Positions 1 to 7,434 of a DNA stretch of 64,000 nucleotides are shown here, piece by piece. Numbering within the stretch: position 1 is the stretch's first letter; every line of letters begins with the position of its first letter. This DNA is from CAZLFA01 sp964558665. Lineage in GTDB: Bacteria > Desulfobacterota > Syntrophia > Syntrophales > PHBD01. The notes beneath the pieces were generated by a model that saw only the letters and a program-made list of their open reading frames with translations, searched no databases and was not told the DNA's origin. The DNA lies in the NCBI GenBank assembly GCA_964558665.1, contig CAZLFA010000003.1:62001-126000 (forward strand), given 5' to 3'. The translations under genes and the position numbers were made by a program.

Positions 1-389
1 CCGGCATAGCCTGATTCTATCAGATGCCCCTCCCCTGCAGGCGGCCTCTTCAGATGCATGGTGATGAAGAGCCTATCGAACTTGCGTATCAGTTTGGAAA
101 TCGGCAGCCAGAGCCAGGAATGCCGGGGAAGAAAGGTAATCGTTGCCTCTACCTTTTCCACAGGATCGTCTTTCCTGGTTACAAGGGTCGCATGATAGCC
201 GATCAGACCGCCGATGTTGGTGAAGGTCTGGTCGACAGGCTTGACGACATCGACAAGATCGTTGAATGCCGACGAAAAAAGCCGGAAGTTGACCTTCTTG
301 CCCCAGAAGTAGCCGAAGCCGAGCAGCGCAGAGAATGCGATAAACAGATAAAAGAGAGGCTCGCTGGCCAAGTGCTCATACTCAAACAT
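1..389 (-). CDS. Conserved membrane-anchored protein, 3' end beyond the left edge (partial)
   Basis: The minus-strand frame opens at an ATG at 389 and stays open to the window edge, giving about 129 residues with no stop. Near the N-terminus is one hydrophobic segment (about residues 10-27, FYLFIAFSALLGFGYFWG), followed by a soluble stretch containing a conserved-looking FLPRHSWLWLP motif. It overlaps the end of the ArsA-like ATPase gene by 8 bp, so it is probably co-transcribed and translationally coupled with it. I do not recognise the family. The overlap and order suggest a membrane partner of the ATPase, but this is inference. The opposing plus-strand frame (24-425) is rejected as its shadow because the minus frame has a membrane segment and the operon overlap. 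Confidence 0.7.
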   Translation of the reverse strand, partial: MFEYEHLASEPLFYLFIAFSALLGFGYFWGKKVNFRLFSSAFNDLVDVVKPVDQTFTNIGGLIGYHATLVTRKDDPVEKVEATITFLPRHSWLWLPISKLIRKFDRLFITMHLKRPPAGEGHLIESGYA

Positions 390-1350
390 TGGATTTATCC
401 CCCCAGTTACTCAGATGAACAGTAAGGTCTTCCGGAATATCGTACAGCCGGTGCTGCCGGTTGCTGTAAAACTCTTTTGATAGAGCTACTTGCTGCAACG
501 GAACGTCCTTCATTATTTTGTGAAATGAATTTTCCACCTGCTCAGCCATCGCACTATTCTCCCCGGTGAGTTTGTTGTTGATAAGCAGCCTCACCGGCAT
601 CTTCAGGTCTCCGAGACCTTCAAGCAGCCTTTCAGATTCCCGCAGTGACAGCAGGTCGGGGTTGAAGACAACAACGACCCCGCACCTTTTCCCCTGCAGA
701 ACAGTAGTCAAATCCAGGTAGTTTTTGTGAAGTTCCTTCAGCCGGTTCAGTATATCATCATCCTTTTCGTCGAACTTTAGCCGTTCTTCCTGGTGCCCCT
801 CATCCTTCTCCTTGTCCAACGGCCTTCTTATTTTCTGAATCGTATGACGACGATCCAGGATGTGCCGTCTGATCTGCTTCAACCGGTCTACCCAGGTAAT
901 CGTTACCTGTGGAAGCGCGAGAAACCTCAGCGTCAACCCTGTCGGCGGCGTATCGAATATGATGTAGTCGTATTCGTTTTCCCGCCGGATCGTCTCCTCG
1001 ATGCCCGTCAGCAGCGCATACTCCTCTATGCCCGGTGAATACTTGAGGACATTGAAATACTTGTCAAGATTCAGCGCCTGCAGGTACTTGTATGTATGGG
1101 TCAGGACATTGATTTCCCGATCCAGATAATCGCGGGTCAGTCTTTTTAAATCGATCTCCCGAAGCCACAGATTATCGGTGAAACGATGTGATTTCCTTTT
1201 CAAACTGACCCCGAAGATGTCTCCCAGGTTATGGGCGGGATCCAGCGACACAATGAGAACGCGGTAACCTTGGGAAAGCTGCCAGGCCGTTGCTGCGGCC
1301 ATGGTCGATTTGCCTACGCCGCCCTTTCCGGTAAAAAAGAGAATCCGCAT
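382..1350 (-). CDS. ArsA/GET3-family ATPase
   Basis: Cytosolic P-loop ATPase of the ArsA/GET3 branch of SIMIBI NTPases, 322 residues. The deviant Walker A GKGGVGKST sits at residues 8-16, the switch I-like DPAHNLGD at 37-44 and a DTPPTG switch II motif at 133-138, all typical of the family. Residues about 175-205 are a charged, Lys/Glu-rich insertion. It is a single-domain ATPase, whereas classical plasmid ArsA is a tandem duplication. No arsenite efflux gene (arsB) or arsR lies nearby, so arsenic export should not be assumed. The start overlaps the last base of the 93-residue gene upstream, and its end overlaps a small membrane protein, so the three form one operon. The real cargo is unknown. 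Confidence 0.85.
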   Translation of the reverse strand: MRILFFTGKGGVGKSTMAAATAWQLSQGYRVLIVSLDPAHNLGDIFGVSLKRKSHRFTDNLWLREIDLKRLTRDYLDREINVLTHTYKYLQALNLDKYFNVLKYSPGIEEYALLTGIEETIRRENEYDYIIFDTPPTGLTLRFLALPQVTITWVDRLKQIRRHILDRRHTIQKIRRPLDKEKDEGHQEERLKFDEKDDDILNRLKELHKNYLDLTTVLQGKRCGVVVVFNPDLLSLRESERLLEGLGDLKMPVRLLINNKLTGENSAMAEQVENSFHKIMKDVPLQQVALSKEFYSNRQHRLYDIPEDLTVHLSNWGDKSNV

Positions 1351-1631
1351 CAGTCAACCCCCAGGATACCGATCATTTCCGCCAGCATATCTGATGTATC
1401 TTCCGCCCTGCGGTTCAGGATATCAAACTCCCTTTCCATAAAAGGCAGCAACTCTACGGAAAGGAATGTAGGCGGTGACGGAAGGCCGACGAAGGAACCG
1501 AGGATCAGCAGGGCAAAGATATTCTCCATCTCCTGCAATTCGACACAGGTGAGTGATACCAGGCTTTCACGCTGGGCGGTGTCCATGTCGGAGATAATCT
1601 GTTTACAGAATCTCAGGAGCTTCGCTGTCAT
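1350..1631 (-). CDS. Small conserved hypothetical protein, first gene of the ArsA-like operon
   Basis: A 93-residue helical, soluble-looking protein with no signal peptide or membrane segment. Its stop codon touches the start of the ArsA-like ATPase (overlap at 1350), which supports a real, translationally coupled gene. I see no diagnostic motif. A role as a dedicated partner or adaptor of the ATPase is inferred from position only. Upstream it is separated from cstA by a strong intrinsic terminator, so it probably has its own promoter in the short interval 1632-1650 or is read through from cstA. Confidence 0.6.
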   Translation of the reverse strand: MTAKLLRFCKQIISDMDTAQRESLVSLTCVELQEMENIFALLILGSFVGLPSPPTFLSVELLPFMEREFDILNRRAEDTSDMLAEMIGILGVD

Positions 1632-1649
1632 TTTTTTACATTAAGACTG

Positions 1650-1687
1650 AAGAAAACCGGCGCACAGGAAACAAATCCGTGCGCCGG
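1650..1687 (-). terminator. Intrinsic terminator downstream of cstA
   Basis: On the minus strand a 9-bp GC-rich stem (CCGGCGCAC / GTGCGCCGG, 1657-1665 pairing with 1679-1687) with a 13-nt loop is followed by TTTTCTTC. It lies 27 nt past the cstA stop and separates cstA from the ArsA-like operon. Confidence 0.85.
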
Positions 1688-1713
1688 CATATTAAGAAAA
1701 TGAAGGGGTGCCG

Positions 1714-3489
1714 CTACTCCTTCCGCGACTTGACGAAGTCGACAATAAAGATGATGTTAAGCAGCAGCATGATACCCATGATGATCTGCACCGTCCAACC
1801 GGGTCCGGGCTGTTTGGCAATGGCTCCCGGCATGACAACATACATGAACCAGACGATGGCCGAAGAAACGGTGATCCAGAGAATCCAGGCCGGCACTACC
1901 GCCATGATGGCAAAGTTGGACTTCAGCTTCTTCGATACGTAGGCCGCACCGGTCATGAGGGCTATGGACGCGATGAGCTGGTTTGCCGCGCCGAAGGACG
2001 GCCAGACGATGGTGAAGTTCTTGCTCCATGCCAGGTAAACGCCGATGGCGGCAGGGACCAGGGAGGCTATCCATCGATTGGTGAGAACGTTATACAAACC
2101 TTCCGCGGCGTTCTTCACCGGAGCCAGCATCTCCACGAGGCAGTAGCGGGCGATGCGGTTCGTCGTGTCAAGCGTAGTGAGTGCAAAAGCTGATATCCAG
2201 AGGCCGCAGATGACCTTGACCAGTTTCGTCGGAATGAAGGCCAGGAAACTGGCTGCCACCATGTCAGCATAGGTTTGGATGACGAGGTTGGCCTGGGACA
2301 TCTTCAGGGTTTCCGAAGTTTTGGTGAAGAGCGCTCCCCAGTTGTCCATGGTCAGTGCAAACGGCGCCGCCACATAGGCTGCGCCTGTTGCCGCCGCCTT
2401 GGCCGCGTCCGCTGCTATCTGGGCGGCATGGGCGTTCTTCAGGGCAGTGTAGCCGAACCCGCCGATGGCGCAGATGACCAGGGTGGAGAGAAATCCTTCC
2501 GTGAACATCGAGCCGTAACCAATGAACAGCGCGTCACTCTCCTTGGAGATCTGTTTGGAGGAGGTACCCGAAGCCACCAGTGAATGGAAACCGGAAAGCG
2601 ACCCGCATGCGATGATCAGCGGAATTGCCGGCCAGAACGGCGTCTCCTTGCCTCCCATCAGGACGGGGGCGAATGTTGAATACGCCGGGATCTCCATTCC
2701 TCTGAAAGTAAAGACCGCAGCGGCAAAACCGACAGCGATACCGAAGTAGAGGAGGAAGGAGTTCAGGTAGTCCCGAGGCTGGAGGAGGATGTTCACCGGG
2801 ATGGCCGCGGCGATGATGATGTAGATGAAGAGCACCACCAGCCAGACCTCAAAGCTGGCCTTGATGGGTGTCAGGGTTCCCAGCCAGATGGCTACGCACA
2901 TGAGGATGATGCCGATGACCGTGGCAATCGGCAGATTCATCTTCACCCGGTAGATGAGAACACCCAGGATGATGGCGGCAATCGTCACGTACACGGATGC
3001 TCCGGCAATCTCCGGCGTCTTCACGAACATCGAGGAGATGACGGTTGCAAAGGCCGCTACGACAAGGATCAGCAGGAAGAAGACGATCCAGTAGAAGGCC
3101 GTGCCCGTGCGTTTGGAGATCAAATCTGATGCGACAAACTGGACCGACTTGCCGTCATAGCGGATTGATGCCATGAGAGCCAGATAGTCATGGACAGCGC
3201 CGATAAAAACATTGCCTATCCATACCCAGAGCAGGCCGGGAAGCCATCCCCAGCACATGGCCAGCGCCGGCCCGATGATGGGCCCCGCACCGGCAATCGA
3301 GGAAAAGTGATGCCCGAAGAGAACCACGCGGTGCGCCGGGACGTAATCGATGCCGTCGTATAGCCTCTTCGACGGTGCCTCTATCTCGTCCGAGGCCTTC
3401 ACCACGTCGCGCTCTATCTTCTTGCCGTAAGTAAAATAGAGCCCCATGTAAAGAACGAAACCGATAATAATGATGATGGTTGTGGTCAT
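1714..3489 (-). CDS. cstA: CstA-family carbon starvation protein / pyruvate or peptide transporter
   Basis: Polytopic inner-membrane transporter of the CstA family, 591 residues, with many hydrophobic helices and the conserved N-terminal block DYVPAHRVVLFGHHFSSIAGAG (about residues 49-70). E. coli CstA is about 700 residues and transports pyruvate or peptides, so this is a shorter member. An Ala-rich loop (about residues 360-390) separates the core from the C-terminal helices. The start is the ATG at 3489, preceded by a GGAGG-like sequence. It is monocistronic: a terminator follows it and a 277-bp non-coding interval precedes it. In this anaerobe, uptake of pyruvate or another small carboxylate would fit the nearby ferredoxin-dependent 2-oxoacid oxidoreductase, but the substrate is not shown by sequence. 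Confidence 0.93.
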   Translation of the reverse strand: MTTTIIIIIGFVLYMGLYFTYGKKIERDVVKASDEIEAPSKRLYDGIDYVPAHRVVLFGHHFSSIAGAGPIIGPALAMCWGWLPGLLWVWIGNVFIGAVHDYLALMASIRYDGKSVQFVASDLISKRTGTAFYWIVFFLLILVVAAFATVISSMFVKTPEIAGASVYVTIAAIILGVLIYRVKMNLPIATVIGIILMCVAIWLGTLTPIKASFEVWLVVLFIYIIIAAAIPVNILLQPRDYLNSFLLYFGIAVGFAAAVFTFRGMEIPAYSTFAPVLMGGKETPFWPAIPLIIACGSLSGFHSLVASGTSSKQISKESDALFIGYGSMFTEGFLSTLVICAIGGFGYTALKNAHAAQIAADAAKAAATGAAYVAAPFALTMDNWGALFTKTSETLKMSQANLVIQTYADMVAASFLAFIPTKLVKVICGLWISAFALTTLDTTNRIARYCLVEMLAPVKNAAEGLYNVLTNRWIASLVPAAIGVYLAWSKNFTIVWPSFGAANQLIASIALMTGAAYVSKKLKSNFAIMAVVPAWILWITVSSAIVWFMYVVMPGAIAKQPGPGWTVQIIMGIMLLLNIIFIVDFVKSRKE

Positions 3490-3766
3490 TTACTTCCTCC
3501 TTTCCATTAATTGAAATAATAAATATCCTTCTGTTTTTATTCCGTGATGCTACTTAATAATTTCACGGTAATTTTAAACCTATGCAAAATGCCTGTCAAG
3601 ATAAATATTTAAAAAGACGGGATAAAATGACTTTATTTCTCCTTTCGTCAAAGAGGTGAAATCCAAAACCCGCTTCTCCAGTCTGCGGCGGTGACAACCT
3701 GTAACACGAATTTCTCATTTCTTTTGAAATTGATTGCACAATGCATAATTGCCGCCTTGCCTGAGA

Positions 3767-4354
3767 TCACATGATTTTTTTACCGTACCTTAATTCGATA
3801 TCATCCAGTTCCACGACCTCGAAACGTTCGGCCTTGCGATGCAGTTCAAAGATGCCCTTGATGCCGCCGGAAACCCTGCCCTTGGCTTTCAGTTCATAAT
3901 CATGAAGGGGCGCGTAGGCGTCCGTACCCTTTCCCTCGGGGGTAACTTTTTCCTGGGGCTCGTATCCCGGTTCCATGACAACGCCGTCGGGCAGTTCGGA
4001 GAAAAGACGCACAAGTTCCTGTCCCACTTCATGTGAATAGGTCTTATAGCTGAACTTAAAAAAGCCTCCGACGATTTCGCGGATAGATTTGACTTCCAGA
4101 TTGATCTCTTTTTGCCGGTTTTTCAATGCGCTGTAGAGCAGTTCGTGCAGCCCGGCCTCCACAATCACGGTGCTGTGATCGTCCTTGCTTCCGATGAGAT
4201 GCATAAGAAAATCGAGCGGGCTGTCGTCTTCCACGTGATACTCTTCTCCGAAAAAAGTTTCTCCGGTGATGCCTCTCCCCTCAAGGAAGCCGATCACGAA
4301 ACCCTTCACCAGATCAAGGGATCCTCCCACAACGACTTCATAGTATGTTTTCAT
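3767..4354 (-). CDS. Conserved hypothetical protein downstream of the antiporter gene
   Basis: A 195-residue soluble protein. I chose the ATG at 4354 because a perfect AGGAGGAG ribosome-binding site (complement of 4361-4368) sits 6 nt upstream; the longer frame from 4384 would read through that site. It begins MKTYYEVVVGGSLDLVKGF and has a mixed alpha/beta pattern with no signal peptide or cysteine motif. It lies 37 bp downstream of the antiporter-like gene on the same strand, so they are probably one operon. I do not recognise the family. Confidence 0.75.
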   Translation of the reverse strand: MKTYYEVVVGGSLDLVKGFVIGFLEGRGITGETFFGEEYHVEDDSPLDFLMHLIGSKDDHSTVIVEAGLHELLYSALKNRQKEINLEVKSIREIVGGFFKFSYKTYSHEVGQELVRLFSELPDGVVMEPGYEPQEKVTPEGKGTDAYAPLHDYELKAKGRVSGGIKGIFELHRKAERFEVVELDDIELRYGKKIM

Positions 4355-4391
4355 TATGTACTCCTCCTGTTGTTCTCCCCGCATGCCATAA

Positions 4392-5858
4392 TCAGAAAAA
4401 AACGAAAGTTACGATCACAAAGATCGGTATAAGGATCGGTATCGAATACTTGAACATGTAACCGAAAAAGCTCGGCATATTCACCCCTGCCTCTTCGGCG
4501 ATTGACTTCACCATAAAATTGGGAGCATTGCCGATGTAGGTATTGGCCCCCATAAAGACAGAGCCGGCGGAAATGGCCGTCAGATAACTTATGAATGCAG
4601 GGCTGGCAGTTGCAGCGCCCGCAGCCAGAGCGGCAGGAATCTGCGATTCCGTCAACCCGACCTTTCCCAGCGCCATATTGAAAAATGTCAGGTAGGTTGG
4701 GGCGTTGTCGAGAAAAGAGGACAGCGAACCGGATGCCCAGAAGTAATAGGCAGGCGTCTGAACAGCATTGACAAGCCCGGCAAGGGCTCCGGCGCTTCCC
4801 GCCTTCAATATTGCCAGGGCCGGAATGATGGTAATAAAAATGCCGGCAAAAAGCTTGGCGACTTCCAGAATGGGCCCCCAGGAAAAATCGTTGGCTTCGC
4901 GAAGGCGCTTCGGCGTAATGCGCAGAGATGCCAGACCGAGAATAATAATGACGGCGTCCCTGAGCATGTTCTGATAATGCATTTCCACTCCCAGAATACT
5001 GATATGTCCCGCCTTCCAGTAACCGCTCACAAGAATTATTCCCACGACTCCCGCCAGCAGCAGCAGATTGTAAAGCCCCTCAATTTTTATCGGCGTCGCA
5101 TTCCCATCCTGTTTTTCACGAAATGCCTTTTCCTTGCGGAAATAGAAGGCATCCGTAACAAAAAACATAAGGAGCAGCAGCGCCACCGTCAGAAGCATGT
5201 GAGGCAGTATGCCTGTTGTCACCCAGAAAAAGGGAACGTTATGAAGAAAGCCGAGAAACAACGGGGGATCTCCCAGCGGCGTCAAGGCCCCTCCGATGTT
5301 CGCCACCAGGAATATGAAGAAACATATAACGTGGGCTTTTCTCACCCTGTCCCTGTTTGCCCGCAGGACAGGCCTGATCATGACCATGGAGGCCCCGGTA
5401 GTGCCAACCCAGGAAGCGAGAAACGTCCCGATCAGAAGCAGGATCGAATTGACCAGCGGGGTGCCGCGGAGGGCGCCGCTGACGACAATTCCGCCTGATA
5501 TCGTAAAAAGCCCCCACAGCAGGATTATAAAAGGTATGTAGTCAATCAGGAGAATGTGGAGGATCTCATAAAAAGCAATATCCCGGTGGAAAGCGAGAAA
5601 TGGAAGTGCGAAAAGCAGCGCCCAGAAGGCCGAGACCTTGCCGAAATGGTTGTGCCAGAAATGAGGTGTGAGCATGGGGCACAGTGCTATCGAAAGCAGT
5701 ATTCCTGCAAAAGGCACAATTGTCCAGACCGGCAGTACGGCGCCGATACCGGCATGCTGTGAAGAAGCCGACCCTGCATAAGCAAAATTTTCTGAACCGA
5801 CTAGAGCAATGAAAAGGTAAAAAGCGAATCTGAATATGACCGGGACTATGGTTTTCAT
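4392..5858 (-). CDS. NhaD/ArsB-superfamily membrane antiporter (Na+/H+ antiporter-like or citrate/arsenite-type permease)
   Basis: Polytopic ion-transporter-superfamily permease, about 488 residues from the ATG at 5858. It opens with a plausible cleavable signal sequence (MKTIVPVIFRFAFYLFIALV, cut after AYA) and then about 10-12 membrane segments. Conserved blocks include TTGASMVMIRPVLRANR, the NIGGALTPLGDPPLF re-entrant loop motif typical of NhaD-like proteins, and SFLDNAPTYLTFFN. The open frame extends up to 6242, but the extra N-terminal residues lack membrane character and look like non-coding upstream sequence. An intermediate ATG at 5909 cannot be excluded. It is probably co-transcribed with the hypothetical gene at 3767. 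The transported ion is unproven. Confidence 0.88.
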   Translation of the reverse strand: MKTIVPVIFRFAFYLFIALVGSENFAYAGSASSQHAGIGAVLPVWTIVPFAGILLSIALCPMLTPHFWHNHFGKVSAFWALLFALPFLAFHRDIAFYEILHILLIDYIPFIILLWGLFTISGGIVVSGALRGTPLVNSILLLIGTFLASWVGTTGASMVMIRPVLRANRDRVRKAHVICFFIFLVANIGGALTPLGDPPLFLGFLHNVPFFWVTTGILPHMLLTVALLLLMFFVTDAFYFRKEKAFREKQDGNATPIKIEGLYNLLLLAGVVGIILVSGYWKAGHISILGVEMHYQNMLRDAVIIILGLASLRITPKRLREANDFSWGPILEVAKLFAGIFITIIPALAILKAGSAGALAGLVNAVQTPAYYFWASGSLSSFLDNAPTYLTFFNMALGKVGLTESQIPAALAAGAATASPAFISYLTAISAGSVFMGANTYIGNAPNFMVKSIAEEAGVNMPSFFGYMFKYSIPILIPIFVIVTFVFF

Positions 5859-6243
5859 ACTAACGATCCACACGGATGAAAGGCGATACTTCTGTACGGG
5901 GAATTCCATCGTCTCAAAGATGCTATTTATATGCAGGATTGCCCGTCGTTTGTCAATGCAAATGCTGAATCCGATAAATATATTTTCCCGGACGGAAACC
6001 GTATAGGGTGTTTTTCCCACAAGAAATGATGCTTCCTGCTTATTTACAAAATGCCGCCTTGAATTTATTCCGGCCATGCTCAAAGGAAAATGATGACAAG
6101 AAATATGGGTTATGGTAGTATTAAGTCCGTTTGGTTCTCTCCGGACACCCGGATGCCAACACAATGTCTTTACATCCTGGTTTTCCGGCCGGAAACTGGT
6201 TATCTTACCAACCAACCCTTCCCTACATTCGAGGTAAAGCAAA
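5859..6243. other. Divergent intergenic region between the antiporter and the regulator/oxidoreductase operon
   Basis: About 385 bp separating the two divergent transcription units if the antiporter starts at 5858. The minus-strand frame happens to stay open here, but the encoded residues resemble no antiporter N-terminus. The region contains the palindrome annotated separately at 6182-6195 and several AT-rich patches suitable for promoters. No RNA gene was recognised. Confidence 0.5.
6182..6195. promoter_or_regulatory. Perfect 14-bp palindrome, candidate operator of the XRE-cupin regulator
   Basis: TTTCCGGCCGGAAA is a perfect inverted repeat centred about 55 bp upstream of the regulator start. 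A GGTT-N5-ACCAACC stretch follows it. The position suits autoregulation by the downstream HTH protein, but binding is inferred. Confidence 0.4.
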
Positions 6244-6840
6244 ATGAAAGATCAAGATTTCGACACTTTCGAAGGATTAAAGATCGGCGAAAAGGTGCGC
6301 CTCCTCAGGGAGAAGAAGCACCTTACTCTTCAGGATCTGGCGGCAAAAACAGGCATGACCAAATCCGTCCTCTCCGAAATCGAGACGGATGAAATAGTTC
6401 CGCCCGTGGCCAATCTGCTGAAACTTTCAAGGGCTCTCGGCGTCGGCATGGCGCATTTCTTCCAGGAAGAAGGCGCCGGAGTAAAGATATCGGTTACCAG
6501 AAGCACGGAGAGACTGAAGATCAAGAGCCGTCCGCATCATCTCCATGAAGGAGAAATCAATTATGTCTATGAATCGCTCGAAACAAAAAAACCGGAAAAA
6601 AACATGGAGCCGCTGTTTGTCGAGTTCCTCTCCATGGATACTTCCGACATGGTTTTTACCAGCCATGACGGAGAAGAGTTCGTTTATGTTCTCGAGGGAC
6701 GTCTTGAGTTTAGAACAAACGACCGCGTCGAGATGCTCTCACCTGGAGACACCATCTATTTCGAATCGGACGTAAACCACAGTTTCCGTGGACTTGACGG
6801 CAAATCGGCAAAGGCTGTCGTCGTTGTATGGAGCAAATGA
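6244..6840 (+). CDS. XRE-family HTH regulator with C-terminal cupin domain
   Basis: A 198-residue cytosolic DNA-binding protein. An XRE-type helix-turn-helix spans about residues 13-68 (KVRLLREKKHLTLQDLAAKT, then SVLSEIE). A cupin_2 sensor domain occupies about 110-195, with the typical sequences EFVYVLEGRLEF and LSPGDTIYFESDVNHSFR, whose Glu/His residues would form the metal or ligand pocket. This architecture is common in regulators sensing small metabolites. It ends 15 bp before the oxidoreductase gamma gene on the same strand, so it most likely belongs to and controls that operon. The ligand is unknown; an organic acid or CoA-related metabolite would be the reasonable guess. Confidence 0.9.
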   Translation: MKDQDFDTFEGLKIGEKVRLLREKKHLTLQDLAAKTGMTKSVLSEIETDEIVPPVANLLKLSRALGVGMAHFFQEEGAGVKISVTRSTERLKIKSRPHHLHEGEINYVYESLETKKPEKNMEPLFVEFLSMDTSDMVFTSHDGEEFVYVLEGRLEFRTNDRVEMLSPGDTIYFESDVNHSFRGLDGKSAKAVVVVWSK

Positions 6841-6855
6841 GCTGGGAGGGGTTTT

Positions 6856-7407
6856 ATGATTGAGATCCGTTTTCACGGTCGCGGCGGACAGGGTACGGTG
6901 GTTTTGACAACCCTGCTCGCTCATGCACTGTTCAAGGCAGGCTATGAGGTGCAGAGCTTCCCGTTTTTCGGCGTGGAGCGCCGCGGCGCCCCCGTTGAGG
7001 CTTATCTGCGCATGGATACGAAGAAGATTCTCGCAAGGACCAACGTTACAGCGCCCGATCACGTGATTGTTCAGGATCAGACACTGCTGCACAGCATCGA
7101 TGTCACCAGAGGACTGAAGCAGGGAGGCTGGATACTCCTGAACTGTTCGGCCCCTCCCGCCGACAGAGAGCGCTTTGCCGGAGGCAGACTTGCCATTGTG
7201 GATGCCACCAGGATTGCACTGAACAACAGGCTGGGCAGCCGCACGCACCCTATCGTCAACACGGCAATGATGGGGGCCTTTGCACGCACACTGGAAACAC
7301 CGCCTCTGGAAGCGATTATCGAGGCCATCAGAGAAGAAGTTCCCTCCGAACCGGAATGCAACATCAACGCAGCCAGAGAAGCGTACAGTGAGGTTCAGTT
7401 TTTATAA
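6856..7407 (+). CDS. porG: 2-oxoacid:ferredoxin oxidoreductase, gamma subunit
   Basis: A 183-residue subunit of the POR/KOR/VOR/IOR family. It starts MIEIRFHGRGGQGTVV, the diagnostic GRGGQG motif, followed by SFPFFGVERRGAPVEAY, which is also characteristic. GGGAGG precedes the ATG. It is the first structural gene of the operon gamma, GltD-ferredoxin fusion, alpha, beta. The enzyme as a whole oxidatively decarboxylates a 2-oxoacid with CoA to acyl-CoA, CO2 and reduced ferredoxin, or runs in reverse for CO2 fixation. Subunit order and size fit a heterotetrameric pyruvate- or branched-chain-type enzyme. I cannot fix the substrate from sequence, so the por symbol is family-level only. Confidence 0.88.
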   Translation: MIEIRFHGRGGQGTVVLTTLLAHALFKAGYEVQSFPFFGVERRGAPVEAYLRMDTKKILARTNVTAPDHVIVQDQTLLHSIDVTRGLKQGGWILLNCSAPPADRERFAGGRLAIVDATRIALNNRLGSRTHPIVNTAMMGAFARTLETPPLEAIIEAIREEVPSEPECNINAAREAYSEVQFL

Positions 7408-7434
7408 CGACACACCATCATATGAGGAAGAGAC

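Noticed and set aside
24..425. Plus-strand 133-codon frame at the left edge
   Set aside because: Shadow of the minus-strand partial membrane protein, which has a hydrophobic segment and overlaps the ArsA-like gene as an operon would.
382..1350. Arsenic-resistance operon
   Set aside because: The ATPase is ArsA-like, but no arsB, arsR or arsC is visible.
5859..6242. N-terminal extension of the antiporter frame
   Set aside because: The frame is open but the residues lack membrane or signal character, while a signal-peptide-like start occurs at 5858.
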